Source of the DNA: Glutamicibacter halophytocola
GTDB lineage: Bacteria; Actinomycetota; Actinomycetes; Actinomycetales; Micrococcaceae
Direction: 5' to 3'
DNA: 64,000 nt
NCBI RefSeq assembly: GCF_001302565.1
Contig: NZ_CP012750.1
Coordinates: 806,001 to 870,000, forward strand
Positions within the stretch are counted from its first letter, which is position 1. The number at the start of each line of letters is the position of its first letter. The notes beneath the pieces were generated by a model. The model ran no database searches, had not been told where the DNA came from, and saw nothing but the letters and a program-made list of their open reading frames with translations. The position numbers were made by a program, and so were the translations under genes. This document shows, in pieces, positions 43,270 to 51,992 of the stretch.

Positions 43270-44689
43270 ATGCAGAACACCACTGAGCACACTGTGCCGG
43301 TGCGCAAGCGCTGGTACAAGCAATTGTATTTTTGGGTCTTGATGGCGATTGTCGCCGGGATTATCGTTGGCTGGCTGGCTGGCGCCGGACACCGGGCAAG
43401 CCATGCAGCCGATAGGCACCACCTTCGTCGAGGCGATGAAGATGCTCATTGGCCCGATCGTGTTCCTGACCATCGTTGGCGGGATCGCCGGGGTCGCCGA
43501 CCTGAAGAAGGTCGGCGCCACCGGGCTCAAGGCCCTGGGATATTTCCAGATCGGCACGATCTGCGCCATGGTGCTGGGCTTGGTGGCCATCAACATCTTC
43601 CGCCTGGGCGATGGAGTGAACGCGGATCCGGCAAAGATCGAAACCTCCGGCAAAGCCGCCGACCTGATCGACCAGGGCCAAAACCTGCAATGGTGGGAAT
43701 TCATCACGCACATCATTCCAGGATCCATGGTCTCGCCCTTCGTGGAGGGCGATATCCTGCAGATCATCTTCATGGCCGTGGTGGTGGGCATCGCCATCAA
43801 CTCCGTGGGCAAGATCGGGGAGCCGGTGCTGGAAATGGTGCAGCGGCTGACCACGGTGATCTTCAAGGTCTTGAACTTCATCATGAAAGCCGCTCCACTG
43901 GGTGCCTTCGGCGCGATGGCCTTCGCGGTGGGCAAGTATGGCGTGGAGACGCTTTCCAGCCTCGGCTGGCTGATTCTCCTGTTCTATGGAACCTCGCTGG
44001 TATTTGTCGTGTTCTTCCTCGGCGGCATCATGGCCTTTCTAGGGCTGAACATCTTCAAGATGCTGCGCCACTTCAGGGAGGAATTGCTGCTCATCCTCGG
44101 TACCTCGACGGCAGAACCGGCGTTGCCCGGGCTGATGAAAAAGCTGCAGCATGCCGGGGTCAAGAAGGAAACGGTCGGCCTGGTTGTTCCCACCGGATAC
44201 AGCTTCAATCTGGACGGCGCAGCGATCTACCTCTCGCTGGCCGCGGTTTACATCGCCCAGGCCACCAATACGGATTTGAGCATCGGGCAGCAGCTGGGCA
44301 TGCTGGCGGTGATGCTCTTGACTTCCAAGGGCGCAGCCGGTGTGGCCGGAGGGGGATTCATTGCGCTGACCGCCACCCTGAGCACCCTTGGGACGATTCC
44401 GGCCGCCGGAATCATGCTGATCTTCGGCATCGACAAGTTCATGTCCGAATGCCGGGCGCTGGTGAATTTCTGCGGCAATGCGGTGGCGACCTTGTTCATC
44501 GCCTGGTGGGACAAGTCCTTGGACATCGAGCGAGTGCGAGCAGTTTTTAATGGCGAAGACGTACCGCCGCTGGAGGCTGTGGAAGCAACCGGGGCGGAGA
44601 CTGGCCAGTCCGAGCCGGTGCGCGTGCCACAGGGCCTGCGGGCAGGGCCGGCACAATCCGGGGCCCTGACCGGAGCCGTGATCCGCTAG
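43270..44689 (+). pseudogene. dctA: DctA-type dicarboxylate:cation symporter, frameshifted near its N-terminus
   Basis: The natural start ATG 43270 (after AGGTAGGA) encodes MQNTTEHTVPVRKRWYKQLY and the first membrane helix through IIVGWLA. The frame then shifts at TGGC x4 (43368-43383). The rest (APDTGQAMQPIGTTFVEAMK onward) is intact to 44689, with the family motifs TSTAEPALPGLMKKL, GYSFNLDGAAIY, SKGAAGVAGGGFIAL and DKFMSECRALVNFCGNAVA. Removing one TGGC unit restores one continuous frame of about 470 codons. As written, a full-length transporter cannot be made; TTG 43349 could give a product lacking the normal first helix. It may be an inactive gene, a phase-variable gene or a sequence error. 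Confidence 0.8.
43368..43383. repeat. TGGC x4 tandem repeat at the dctA frameshift
   Basis: Four exact TGGC units. Three units would give the reading V-G-W-L-A-P-D-T-G that joins both halves of DctA. Short tetranucleotide tracts of this kind can slip during replication. Confidence 0.9.
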
Positions 44690-44707
44690 GCAGCCCGGGG
44701 ATGCAAT

Positions 44708-44743
44708 AAAGGCCCGAACCAGTTTGAACTGGTTCGGGCCTTT
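44708..44743. terminator. Bidirectional terminator between dctA and sdhB
   Basis: AAAGGCCCGAACCAGTT pairs with AACTGGTTCGGGCCTTT, with A and T flanks. It serves both convergent units. Confidence 0.9.
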
Positions 44744-44754
44744 GCTCTGCGTTC

Positions 44755-45537
44755 CTAGATGGTGCGCGAGAGGATTGCCTGCTTGACCTCGGCGATGGCC
44801 TTGGTCACCTGGATGCCGCGTGGGCATGCTTCGGAGCAGTTGAAGGTGGTGCGGCAGCGCCACACGCCTTCCTTGTCGTTCAGGATCTCCAGGCGCATGT
44901 CGCCGGCATCATCGCGGGAGTCGAAGATGAAGCGGTGTGCGTTCACGATCGCAGCCGGGCCGAAGTACTGGCCATCGGTCCAGAACACCGGGCAGGAGCT
45001 GGTGCACGCGGCGCACAGGATGCACTTGGTGGTGTCGTCGAAGCGCTCGCGGTCCTCGGCGGACTGGTAGCGCTCCTTGGTTGGCTCGTGGTCCTTGGAG
45101 ATCAGGAATGGCATGATCTCGCGGTAGGACTGGAAGAACGGTTCCATGTCGACGATGAGGTCCTTTTCAAGGGGCAGGCCCTTGATGGCTTCAACGGTGA
45201 TCGGCTTGGAGGTGTCCAGGTCCTTGAGCAGGGTCTTGCAAGCCAGGCGGTTGCGGCCGTTGATGCGCATGGCATCGGAGCCGCAGACGCCGTGGGCGCA
45301 GGAGCGGCGGAAGGACAGCGTGCCGTCCTGCTCCCACTTGACCTTGTGCAGGGCGTCGAGCACGCGGTCGGTGCCGTACATGGTCAGCTTGAAGTCTTCC
45401 CAATAGGCATCCGCGGTGGCTTCTGGCAGGTAGCGGCGAACGCGCAGGGTGATGTCGAAGCTTGGGATTTCTCCGCCGCCGCCAACACCTGGCTTCAGCT
45501 CGATCTTTGACGCTGGTTCTGGCAGTTCGGTGCTCAT
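44755..45537 (-). CDS. sdhB: Succinate dehydrogenase iron-sulfur subunit
   Basis: A 260-residue SdhB. [2Fe-2S] cysteines in RRSCAHGVCGSDAM and NRLACKTLL; [4Fe-4S]/[3Fe-4S] cysteines in CILCAACTSSCPVF and FNCSEACPRGI. It passes electrons from SdhA FAD to the membrane quinone site in complex II. The start codon overlaps the sdhA stop by one base. Last gene of sdhCDAB. Confidence 0.96.
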   Translation of the reverse strand: MSTELPEPASKIELKPGVGGGGEIPSFDITLRVRRYLPEATADAYWEDFKLTMYGTDRVLDALHKVKWEQDGTLSFRRSCAHGVCGSDAMRINGRNRLACKTLLKDLDTSKPITVEAIKGLPLEKDLIVDMEPFFQSYREIMPFLISKDHEPTKERYQSAEDRERFDDTTKCILCAACTSSCPVFWTDGQYFGPAAIVNAHRFIFDSRDDAGDMRLEILNDKEGVWRCRTTFNCSEACPRGIQVTKAIAEVKQAILSRTI

Positions 45538-47324
45538 TAGTACTTACGCTCCATTGGCTGGTAACGGGTAAAGACCACTGGCTTGGTCTCCATGCGGATG
45601 CCCTTGATGTCCTCGGTGACGGCTTCGCCATCGCGGTAGGACATCGAGTGCTTCATGAAGTTCTCGTCGTCGCGGTCCGGGAAGTCTTCGCGGTAGTGGC
45701 CGCCGCGGGATTCCTTGCGGTGCAGGGCTGCAACGGTGATGACCTCGGCCAAGTCGAGCAGGAAGCCCAGTTCGATGGCTTCGAGCAGGTCCAGGTTGAA
45801 GCGCTTGCCCTTGTCCTGGACGCTGATGTTCTTGTAGCGGCGGCGCAGATCCTCGATCACGTCGCGTGCTTCCTTCAGCGAACGCTCGTCGCGGAACACC
45901 TGGACGTTGGCGTCCATGGTCTCCTGCAGGGTCGAGCGCAGGTCGGAGACGCGCTCAGTGCCGTTGCCGGTGAGCACTCCTTCGATCTGGTCGATGACAA
46001 ATGCTTCCGGGTTCTCCGGCAGCTCGACGAAGTCGGCAGTCTTGGAGTACTCGGCAGCTGCCACACCGGCGCGCTTGCCGAACACGTTGATGTCCAGCAG
46101 CGAGTTGGTGCCCAGGCGGTTGGAGCCGTGCACCGAAACGCAGGCAACCTCGCCGGCAGCGAACAGGCCTGGAACGACGGTGTCGTTGTCCTGCAGCACC
46201 TCGGTGTTGATGTTGGTTGGCACGCCGCCCATGGCGTAGTGAGCGGTGGGGTACACCGGCACTGGATCGGTGAATGGCTCCACGCCCAGGTAGGTGCGGG
46301 CGAATTCGGTGATGTCAGGCAGCTTGGATTCGATGTGCTCTGGTTCCAAGTGGGTCAGGTCAAGGAGCACGTAGTCCTTGTTTGGACCGCAACCGCGGCC
46401 TTCGCGAACCTCGTTGGCCATGGCGCGGGCCACGATGTCGCGAGGTGCGAGGTCCTTGATGGTTGGAGCGTAGCGCTCCATGAAGCGCTCGCCATCCGAG
46501 TTGCGCAGGATGGCGCCTTCGCCACGTGCACCCTCGGTGAGCAGAATGCCCAGGCCTGCAAGGCCTGTTGGGTGGAACTGGAAGAATTCCATGTCCTCCA
46601 GCGGCAGGCCCGAACGGAAGGCGATGGACATGCCGTCGCCGGTCAGGGTGTGCGCGTTGGACGTGGTCTTGAAGACCTTGCCGGCGCCGCCCGAGGCGAA
46701 GACCACGGACTTCGCCTGGAAGACGTGCAGCTCGCCGGTGGCCAGGTCGTAGGAGACCACGCCGGCGACGCGCTTCTGCTTGTAGGCGGTGCCGTCCTCG
46801 CGGTAGGCATCCTCTTCAACCATCAGCAGGTCCAGCACGTAGTACTCGTTGTAGAACTCGACGTTGTGCTTGACGCAGTTTTGGTACAGGGTCTGCAGGA
46901 TCATGTGGCCGGTGCGGTCGGCGGCGTAGCAGGCGCGGCGCACGGCGGCCTTGCCGTGGTCGCGGGTGTGGCCACCGAAACGGCGCTGGTCGATCTTGCC
47001 CTCTGGGGTGCGGTTGAACGGCAGACCCATCTTTTCCAGGTCGAGCACGGCGTCGATGGCTTCCTTGGCCATGACCTCGGCTGCGTCCTGGTCAACCAGG
47101 TAGTCGCCACCCTTGATGGTGTCGAAGGTGTGCCATTCCCAGTTGTCTTCCTCGACGTTGGCAAGTGCTGCGCACATGCCGCCCTGGGCTGCACCGGTGT
47201 GCGAGCGGGTTGGGTAAAGCTTGGTTAGCACTGCGGTGCGTGCGCGCTGACCGGATTCGATCGCTGCACGCATGCCTGCACCACCGGCACCGACGATGAC
47301 TACGTCGTACTTATGTACCTGCAT
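45537..47324 (-). CDS. sdhA: Succinate dehydrogenase flavoprotein subunit
   Basis: A 595-residue SdhA, oxidising succinate to fumarate. FAD motif VVIVGAGGAGMRAAIES at the N-terminus; the covalent-FAD His is in RSHTGAAQGGM; the catalytic region contains TEGARGEGAIL. Length is typical. It lies 56 bases after sdhD in the sdhCDAB operon. Confidence 0.97.
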   Translation of the reverse strand: MQVHKYDVVIVGAGGAGMRAAIESGQRARTAVLTKLYPTRSHTGAAQGGMCAALANVEEDNWEWHTFDTIKGGDYLVDQDAAEVMAKEAIDAVLDLEKMGLPFNRTPEGKIDQRRFGGHTRDHGKAAVRRACYAADRTGHMILQTLYQNCVKHNVEFYNEYYVLDLLMVEEDAYREDGTAYKQKRVAGVVSYDLATGELHVFQAKSVVFASGGAGKVFKTTSNAHTLTGDGMSIAFRSGLPLEDMEFFQFHPTGLAGLGILLTEGARGEGAILRNSDGERFMERYAPTIKDLAPRDIVARAMANEVREGRGCGPNKDYVLLDLTHLEPEHIESKLPDITEFARTYLGVEPFTDPVPVYPTAHYAMGGVPTNINTEVLQDNDTVVPGLFAAGEVACVSVHGSNRLGTNSLLDINVFGKRAGVAAAEYSKTADFVELPENPEAFVIDQIEGVLTGNGTERVSDLRSTLQETMDANVQVFRDERSLKEARDVIEDLRRRYKNISVQDKGKRFNLDLLEAIELGFLLDLAEVITVAALHRKESRGGHYREDFPDRDDENFMKHSMSYRDGEAVTEDIKGIRMETKPVVFTRYQPMERKY

Positions 47325-47380
47325 TCTTGATGCTCTCTTTTCTAAAAATCTATCTGGCTATCGGCTGAAACGGGGGAGTT

Positions 47381-47827
47381 TCACAAGCACTGCTGCAGCT
47401 GGCTGCCAGCTACGCAAGGATCGAAGGTGAAGATCACCAGGGAACCGAGCACGATGATGAAGATCGTTGCGACATACAGGATGCCCTTGAGCCAAGCGCG
47501 GGTTGCGTGCTTCTCTGCGTAGTCGTTGATGATGGTGCGCACGCCGTTGGTGCCGTGCAGCATGGCCAGCCACAACAGGGCCAGATCCCAGAACTGCCAG
47601 ATTGGCGAGGCCCACTTGCCGGCGACAAAGCCGAAGCTGATGCCGGAGATGCCTTCTCCGACCATGAGGTTTGCGAAGAGGTGGCCGAAGATCAGGACGA
47701 TCAGCACAACACCGGACAGGCGCATGAACAGCCAGGCCAGCATTTCGAAGCTGCCGCGGGACTTGGGGCCGCGGTTGTACTTAGGATCAATGCGCTGGCT
47801 GCGCGGAGCAGGAATAGAAACGCTCAT
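47381..47827 (-). CDS. sdhD: Succinate dehydrogenase membrane anchor subunit
   Basis: A 148-residue hydrophobic anchor with three membrane helices (about 35-65, 75-100, 115-140). Conserved heme/quinone-region residues lie in RLSGVVLIVLIFGHLFANL. It lies 3 bases after sdhC and helps hold SdhAB to the membrane. Confidence 0.92.
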   Translation of the reverse strand: MSVSIPAPRSQRIDPKYNRGPKSRGSFEMLAWLFMRLSGVVLIVLIFGHLFANLMVGEGISGISFGFVAGKWASPIWQFWDLALLWLAMLHGTNGVRTIINDYAEKHATRAWLKGILYVATIFIIVLGSLVIFTFDPCVAGSQLQQCL

Positions 47828-47830
47828 GGC

Positions 47831-48211
47831 TTAGTGGCTCCCAAATGCGATCGACAGGTGGCGGATGGCGAAGCCCGCGAAGACGATAACCCAGAGGATC
47901 AATACGCCCCAGAGCATCTGGCGCTGGTACTTGGTGCCCTGCTTCCAGAAGTCGACCAGGATCAAGCGCAGGCCGTTGAATGCGTGGAAGAGGATTGCTG
48001 CAACCAGACCGGTTTCACCCAATGCCATCCACGGGGTCTGATAGGTGCTGATGATGGCGTTGTATGCGTTGGCATCAACGCGGACCATCGCCGTGTCCAG
48101 CACGTGCACCAGCAGATAGAGAAAAATAACGACACCGGTGACTCGGTGTCCCACCCAGGACCACATGCCTTCATGGCCGCGGTATAGGGTGCCTGACGAA
48201 GTCTTCGACAC
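47831..48211 (-). CDS. sdhC: Succinate dehydrogenase cytochrome b556 subunit
   Basis: A 126-residue anchor with three helices. The family signature is MWSWVGHRVTGVVIFLYLLVHVLD, and the heme-region His is in FHAFNGLRLILVDF. GTG 48209-48211 is preferred (GGAGG about 9 bases upstream, standard length); a longer frame starts 16 codons earlier. First gene of sdhCDAB. The 279 bases to manC hold the divergent promoters. Confidence 0.93.
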   Translation of the reverse strand: MSKTSSGTLYRGHEGMWSWVGHRVTGVVIFLYLLVHVLDTAMVRVDANAYNAIISTYQTPWMALGETGLVAAILFHAFNGLRLILVDFWKQGTKYQRQMLWGVLILWVIVFAGFAIRHLSIAFGSH

Positions 48212-48490
48212 TGAACTAAACCTCCAAGGCTCGCAACGGCGCATGTGTATATTGCACACAATGAGATTTGACGCACTTGTGCGAGCGTTCCTTGTGCGAG
48301 TCTAAACCACTTGGCGCACTCCAATCTATTTCGTGTCGAGCTCCTGTGAGGAGGTTCACCGTATAGCGGTGGAAATGCCCTGTAATGCTGAATTTTCGCC
48401 CGTAATACCGCATGGATTTCTTCCCTATTTCCACTGGTTGCCCAGTTTCAATGGAACGGATTATCCACCGGATGAATTAGTCTGGAATGC

Positions 48491-49606
48491 GTGAATGCAG
48501 ACCTATTATCCAGATTCCACGGCGTGATCCCCGCTGGCGGTGTCGGTACCCGACTGTGGCCCCTGTCCAGGGCATCCGCTCCCAAGTTTTTGCACGATCT
48601 GACCGGGTCCGGCTCAACCCTGATCCGTGCCACCTATGACCGGCTGGTGCCGTTGGCAGGCGAGCGCATCATGGTGGTCACCGGACGCGCCCACCGCGGA
48701 GCCGTGGTGAGCCAGCTTCCCGAGCTGTGCGACGAGGATCTGGTGCTCGAGCCCGAGCCCCGCGACTCGGCCGCCGCCATCGGCTTGGCCGCGGCCATCC
48801 TCTACCGCCGCGACCCCAACATCATCATGGGGTCCTTCGCCGCGGACCAGGTGATCGAGCCGGTGGAAGTGTTCCAGGCTGCGCTGAGCGAAGCGATTCA
48901 TACTGCCGCTACCGGCAAGATCGTCACCATCGGCATTCACCCCACCCATCCGTCCACCGGGTTCGGCTACATCCGCACCGGCGAACCGCTGGACGTGCCC
49001 AATGCGCCGACCGCGCGCGGCGTGGTCGAATTCGTGGAGAAGCCCGATGAGGATACCGCGCGCAAGTACCTGGCCTCCGGCGGCTTCTTCTGGAACGCAG
49101 GCATGTTTGTGGCCCCGGTCAGCCTGATGCTCAAGCACCTCGAATCCAATGAGCCGGAGCTGCACGCTGGGTTGATGAAGATTGCCGACGCCTGGGAGAC
49201 CGGGCGCCGCGATCAGGTCATGCGCGAAGTCTGGCCAGGGCTGCCGAAGATCGCAATCGACTACGCGGTGGCGGAGCCTGCCGCTGCTGCCGGCGATGTA
49301 GCCGTGATCCCCGGTGTCTTCAACTGGGATGACGTGGGAGATTTCGCCGCGATCGGCCGCCTGAACAAGGCCAGCGCCGAGGAGGGCATTATCAACCTCG
49401 GTGACAAGCAGGTGCGCGTCTATGCCGATAACGCCACCGGCGTGGTCTACTCGGATCGCCCGCGGGTCATCGCCCTGGTGGGGATCGAGGACGTGGTGGT
49501 GGTGGATACCGCTGACGCGCTGCTGGTGACCACAAAAGAGCACGCGCAGCGGGTGAAACAGACGGTCGAAAGGCTTAAGGAACAGGGTCGCGAAGACGTT
49601 TTGTAG
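48491..49606 (+). CDS. manC: Mannose-1-phosphate guanylyltransferase
   Basis: A 371-residue GDP-mannose pyrophosphorylase: mannose-1-phosphate plus GTP to GDP-mannose for cell-envelope glycans. Nucleotide-binding signature IPAGGVGTRLWPLSR with ASAPKFLHDL; EPEPRDSAAAIGLAAAI and FVEKPDEDTARKYL are also typical. GTG start. No C-terminal phosphomannose isomerase domain, so it is the monofunctional form. Divergent from the sdh operon, an arrangement usual in Arthrobacter relatives. Confidence 0.92.
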   Translation: MNADLLSRFHGVIPAGGVGTRLWPLSRASAPKFLHDLTGSGSTLIRATYDRLVPLAGERIMVVTGRAHRGAVVSQLPELCDEDLVLEPEPRDSAAAIGLAAAILYRRDPNIIMGSFAADQVIEPVEVFQAALSEAIHTAATGKIVTIGIHPTHPSTGFGYIRTGEPLDVPNAPTARGVVEFVEKPDEDTARKYLASGGFFWNAGMFVAPVSLMLKHLESNEPELHAGLMKIADAWETGRRDQVMREVWPGLPKIAIDYAVAEPAAAAGDVAVIPGVFNWDDVGDFAAIGRLNKASAEEGIINLGDKQVRVYADNATGVVYSDRPRVIALVGIEDVVVVDTADALLVTTKEHAQRVKQTVERLKEQGREDVL

Positions 49607-49710
49607 GAATTTTCTTCCGGGATCCACCAAAGGCTTCGGGTGGCTAATGCGCATTTGACCTGTTATTTTCCTGTTTTGAAAAATGATGGCTGTAAATGAA
49701 GCACATATAT

Positions 49711-49726
49711 TATTGATATATCAATA
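49711..49726. promoter_or_regulatory. Perfect 16-bp palindrome upstream of the choline operon
   Basis: TATTGATATATCAATA lies 40 bases upstream of the preferred betT start (49767) in an AT-rich leader. The symmetry and TTGATATATCAA core are typical of MarR- or TetR-type operators. No betI- or gbsR-like regulator gene is in the window, so the regulator would act from elsewhere. Confidence 0.6.
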
Positions 49727-49766
49727 CCTTGAATGTGATCTGTTGTCGTTGCTAGGGTCAAGCGGC

Positions 49767-51992
49767 ATGACAATCAAACACGAGTCAAGCGATCGCAGTG
49801 GGCCGACGCTGGGGAGTTCGTCGGATGAAGTCGAACCTCGCACGCGGATCAACAAGGTAGTTTTCTATGGCTCGGCGGCCGGCGTGCTGGCCATCGCCCT
49901 GTGGGCCATACTCGACAAGGAATCGGCCGATCTGGCGATCAACGCCCTAGTCGGCTGGGTCGGCAAGAATCTGGGCTGGTTCTACACCCTGGTCGTCGTT
50001 TCGGTCCTGGTTTTTGTCATTCTCGTAGCCATCAGCAAGGTCGGCAAGACGCGCTTGGGACCGGACCACGCCCGTCCGACCTTCAGCTTCTTCACCTGGG
50101 CCTCGATGCTCTTTGCCGCCGGCATCGGCATCGACCTGATGTTCTTCTCGGTTTCCGAACCGGTGACCCAGTACCTGGCTCCGCCGCGCGGGGACGGAGC
50201 CACCGCCGAGGCCGCCCGCCAGGCGCTCGTCTGGACGCTGTTCCACTACGGGCTCATCGGCTGGGGACTGTACGCGCTGGTGGGGATGGCGCTTGGATAT
50301 TTCGCCTACCGCCACAACATGCCGCTGAGCATCCGCTCGGCCCTGTACCCGATCTTCGGGAAGAAGATCAACGGCGCCATCGGCCACGGCGTGGATATCG
50401 CAGCGGTCATGGGAACGATCTTCGGCATCGCCACCTCGCTGGGCATCGGCGTCGCCCAGCTGAACTACGGATTGCACTTCATCTTCGGCGTTCCGGAGAG
50501 CAATGCATGGAAGATTGCCCTGATCGGGCTGTCGGTGGTCATGGCCACGATCTCGGTGCTCACCGGTGTTGAGAAGGGCATCCGGCGGCTCTCCGAATTG
50601 AATGTGGTGCTGTGCATTGTCCTGCTGGGCTACATCCTGGTGACCGGGAATACCGCATTCCTGATGGACGCGCTGGTGGGCAACGTGGGAGACATGCTCG
50701 CGCAGTTCCCGTTCATGGCGCTCGATACCTTCGCCTATGACCGCCCTGATGCCTGGCTGAACAGCTGGACGCTGTTCTTCTGGGCCTGGTGGATCGCCTG
50801 GGCGCCTTTTGTCGGCCTGTTCCTCGCCCGCATTTCCCGCGGACGCACCATCCGCCAGTTCGTCACCGGCGTGCTGGTCGTGCCGATGGCCTTCATCCTG
50901 ATCTGGATCTCCATCTTCGGCAACAGCGCGCTGGCGCTGATCATCAACGGCAACACCGAATTCGGCGAAATCGCCATGAACACCCCGGAACGCGCCTTCT
51001 ACGCGCTGCTCGAGCAGTATCCCGCCGTGCCGCTGGTGGCAGGCATCGCAACTTTCACTGGCCTGCTGTTCTACGTCACCAGCGCCGACTCGGGCGCGCT
51101 GGTGATGGCGAACTTCACCTCGCATCTGAAGGATTCCGAGGCAGATGGCTCCAAGCCGGTCCGGCTGTTCTGGTCCCTGGCCATCGGCATCCTGACGCTG
51201 GCCATGCTGCTGGTCGGCGGAGTGCCCACCTTGCAGGGCGCCACGGTGATCATGGGGCTGCCGTTCTCCGTGGTCCTGATATTCGTGATGCTGGGCCTGT
51301 ACAAATCGCTGAGGGTCGAGACCGCCTTGGCCGACAGCTACGACAAGTCGCTGCACGCGATGCTCACCAGCCGCAGCAGCACGGCAGGGGACAAGCGCAA
51401 CTGGCGCCAGCGCCTGTCGCGCACGATGGTCTATCCAGGACGCCGGCAGACCGCCCGCTACATCCAGGAAGTGATCGAGCCGGCCCTGCGCGATGTCCAT
51501 GACGAATTCGCCGCCCAGGGTGTTGAGGTCGAATTGGAGATCAGGCCGGTGGGCGAGCTTAGGCTCAACTCCATCGACCTGGTCGCCGTGACCCACGCCG
51601 ACCAGCGGCCGTTCAAGTACCAGGTCTATCCGGTGCGCATGGATCTGCCCACCTATTCCCGCGTCTCCAGCAGCGCCGACGTCTACTTCCGGCTCGAAGC
51701 CTTCAACCAGGAAGGCAGCCACGGGTTCGACCTGATGTCGTTGTCCCAGGAACAGGTCATCGCCGATGTGCTGGACCAGTACGAGACGCATATGGAATTC
51801 ATCCACCACCAGAACCTGCACGATTCCAAGAGCCAGATCAACGATGACGGATGCGCCAAGACCGACTGGGAACGCGATTTTGACACCGGCATGCTGCCAC
51901 GGATCCAGCCGCCATCGGATTCCGATGAGCTGGACAAGGAACTAGTTGCAATCGAAGACGACGAAAAAATCAAGGAGAACCTCAATGACTAA
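49767..51992 (+). CDS. betT: BCCT-family choline/betaine transporter
   Basis: A transporter of about 741 residues with 12 membrane helices and a long cytosolic C-terminal domain (about 530-741), as in BetT-type choline carriers. Family motifs: FFWAWWIAWAPFVGLFLARISRGRTIRQF (helices 8-9 region) and the Trp/Gly-rich FTWASMLFAAGIGID. The acidic tail ends KENLND. Starts upstream of ATG 49767 are possible but would place the palindrome inside the gene. The last 8 bases overlap the aldehyde dehydrogenase gene. Imports choline for conversion to glycine betaine. Confidence 0.9.
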   Translation: MTIKHESSDRSGPTLGSSSDEVEPRTRINKVVFYGSAAGVLAIALWAILDKESADLAINALVGWVGKNLGWFYTLVVVSVLVFVILVAISKVGKTRLGPDHARPTFSFFTWASMLFAAGIGIDLMFFSVSEPVTQYLAPPRGDGATAEAARQALVWTLFHYGLIGWGLYALVGMALGYFAYRHNMPLSIRSALYPIFGKKINGAIGHGVDIAAVMGTIFGIATSLGIGVAQLNYGLHFIFGVPESNAWKIALIGLSVVMATISVLTGVEKGIRRLSELNVVLCIVLLGYILVTGNTAFLMDALVGNVGDMLAQFPFMALDTFAYDRPDAWLNSWTLFFWAWWIAWAPFVGLFLARISRGRTIRQFVTGVLVVPMAFILIWISIFGNSALALIINGNTEFGEIAMNTPERAFYALLEQYPAVPLVAGIATFTGLLFYVTSADSGALVMANFTSHLKDSEADGSKPVRLFWSLAIGILTLAMLLVGGVPTLQGATVIMGLPFSVVLIFVMLGLYKSLRVETALADSYDKSLHAMLTSRSSTAGDKRNWRQRLSRTMVYPGRRQTARYIQEVIEPALRDVHDEFAAQGVEVELEIRPVGELRLNSIDLVAVTHADQRPFKYQVYPVRMDLPTYSRVSSSADVYFRLEAFNQEGSHGFDLMSLSQEQVIADVLDQYETHMEFIHHQNLHDSKSQINDDGCAKTDWERDFDTGMLPRIQPPSDSDELDKELVAIEDDEKIKENLND

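Noticed and set aside
43270..44550. A 426-codon frame from ATG 43270 as an independent gene
   Set aside because: Only the first ~37 codons are DctA; the remainder is out-of-frame sequence past the TGGC repeat, lacking membrane helices.
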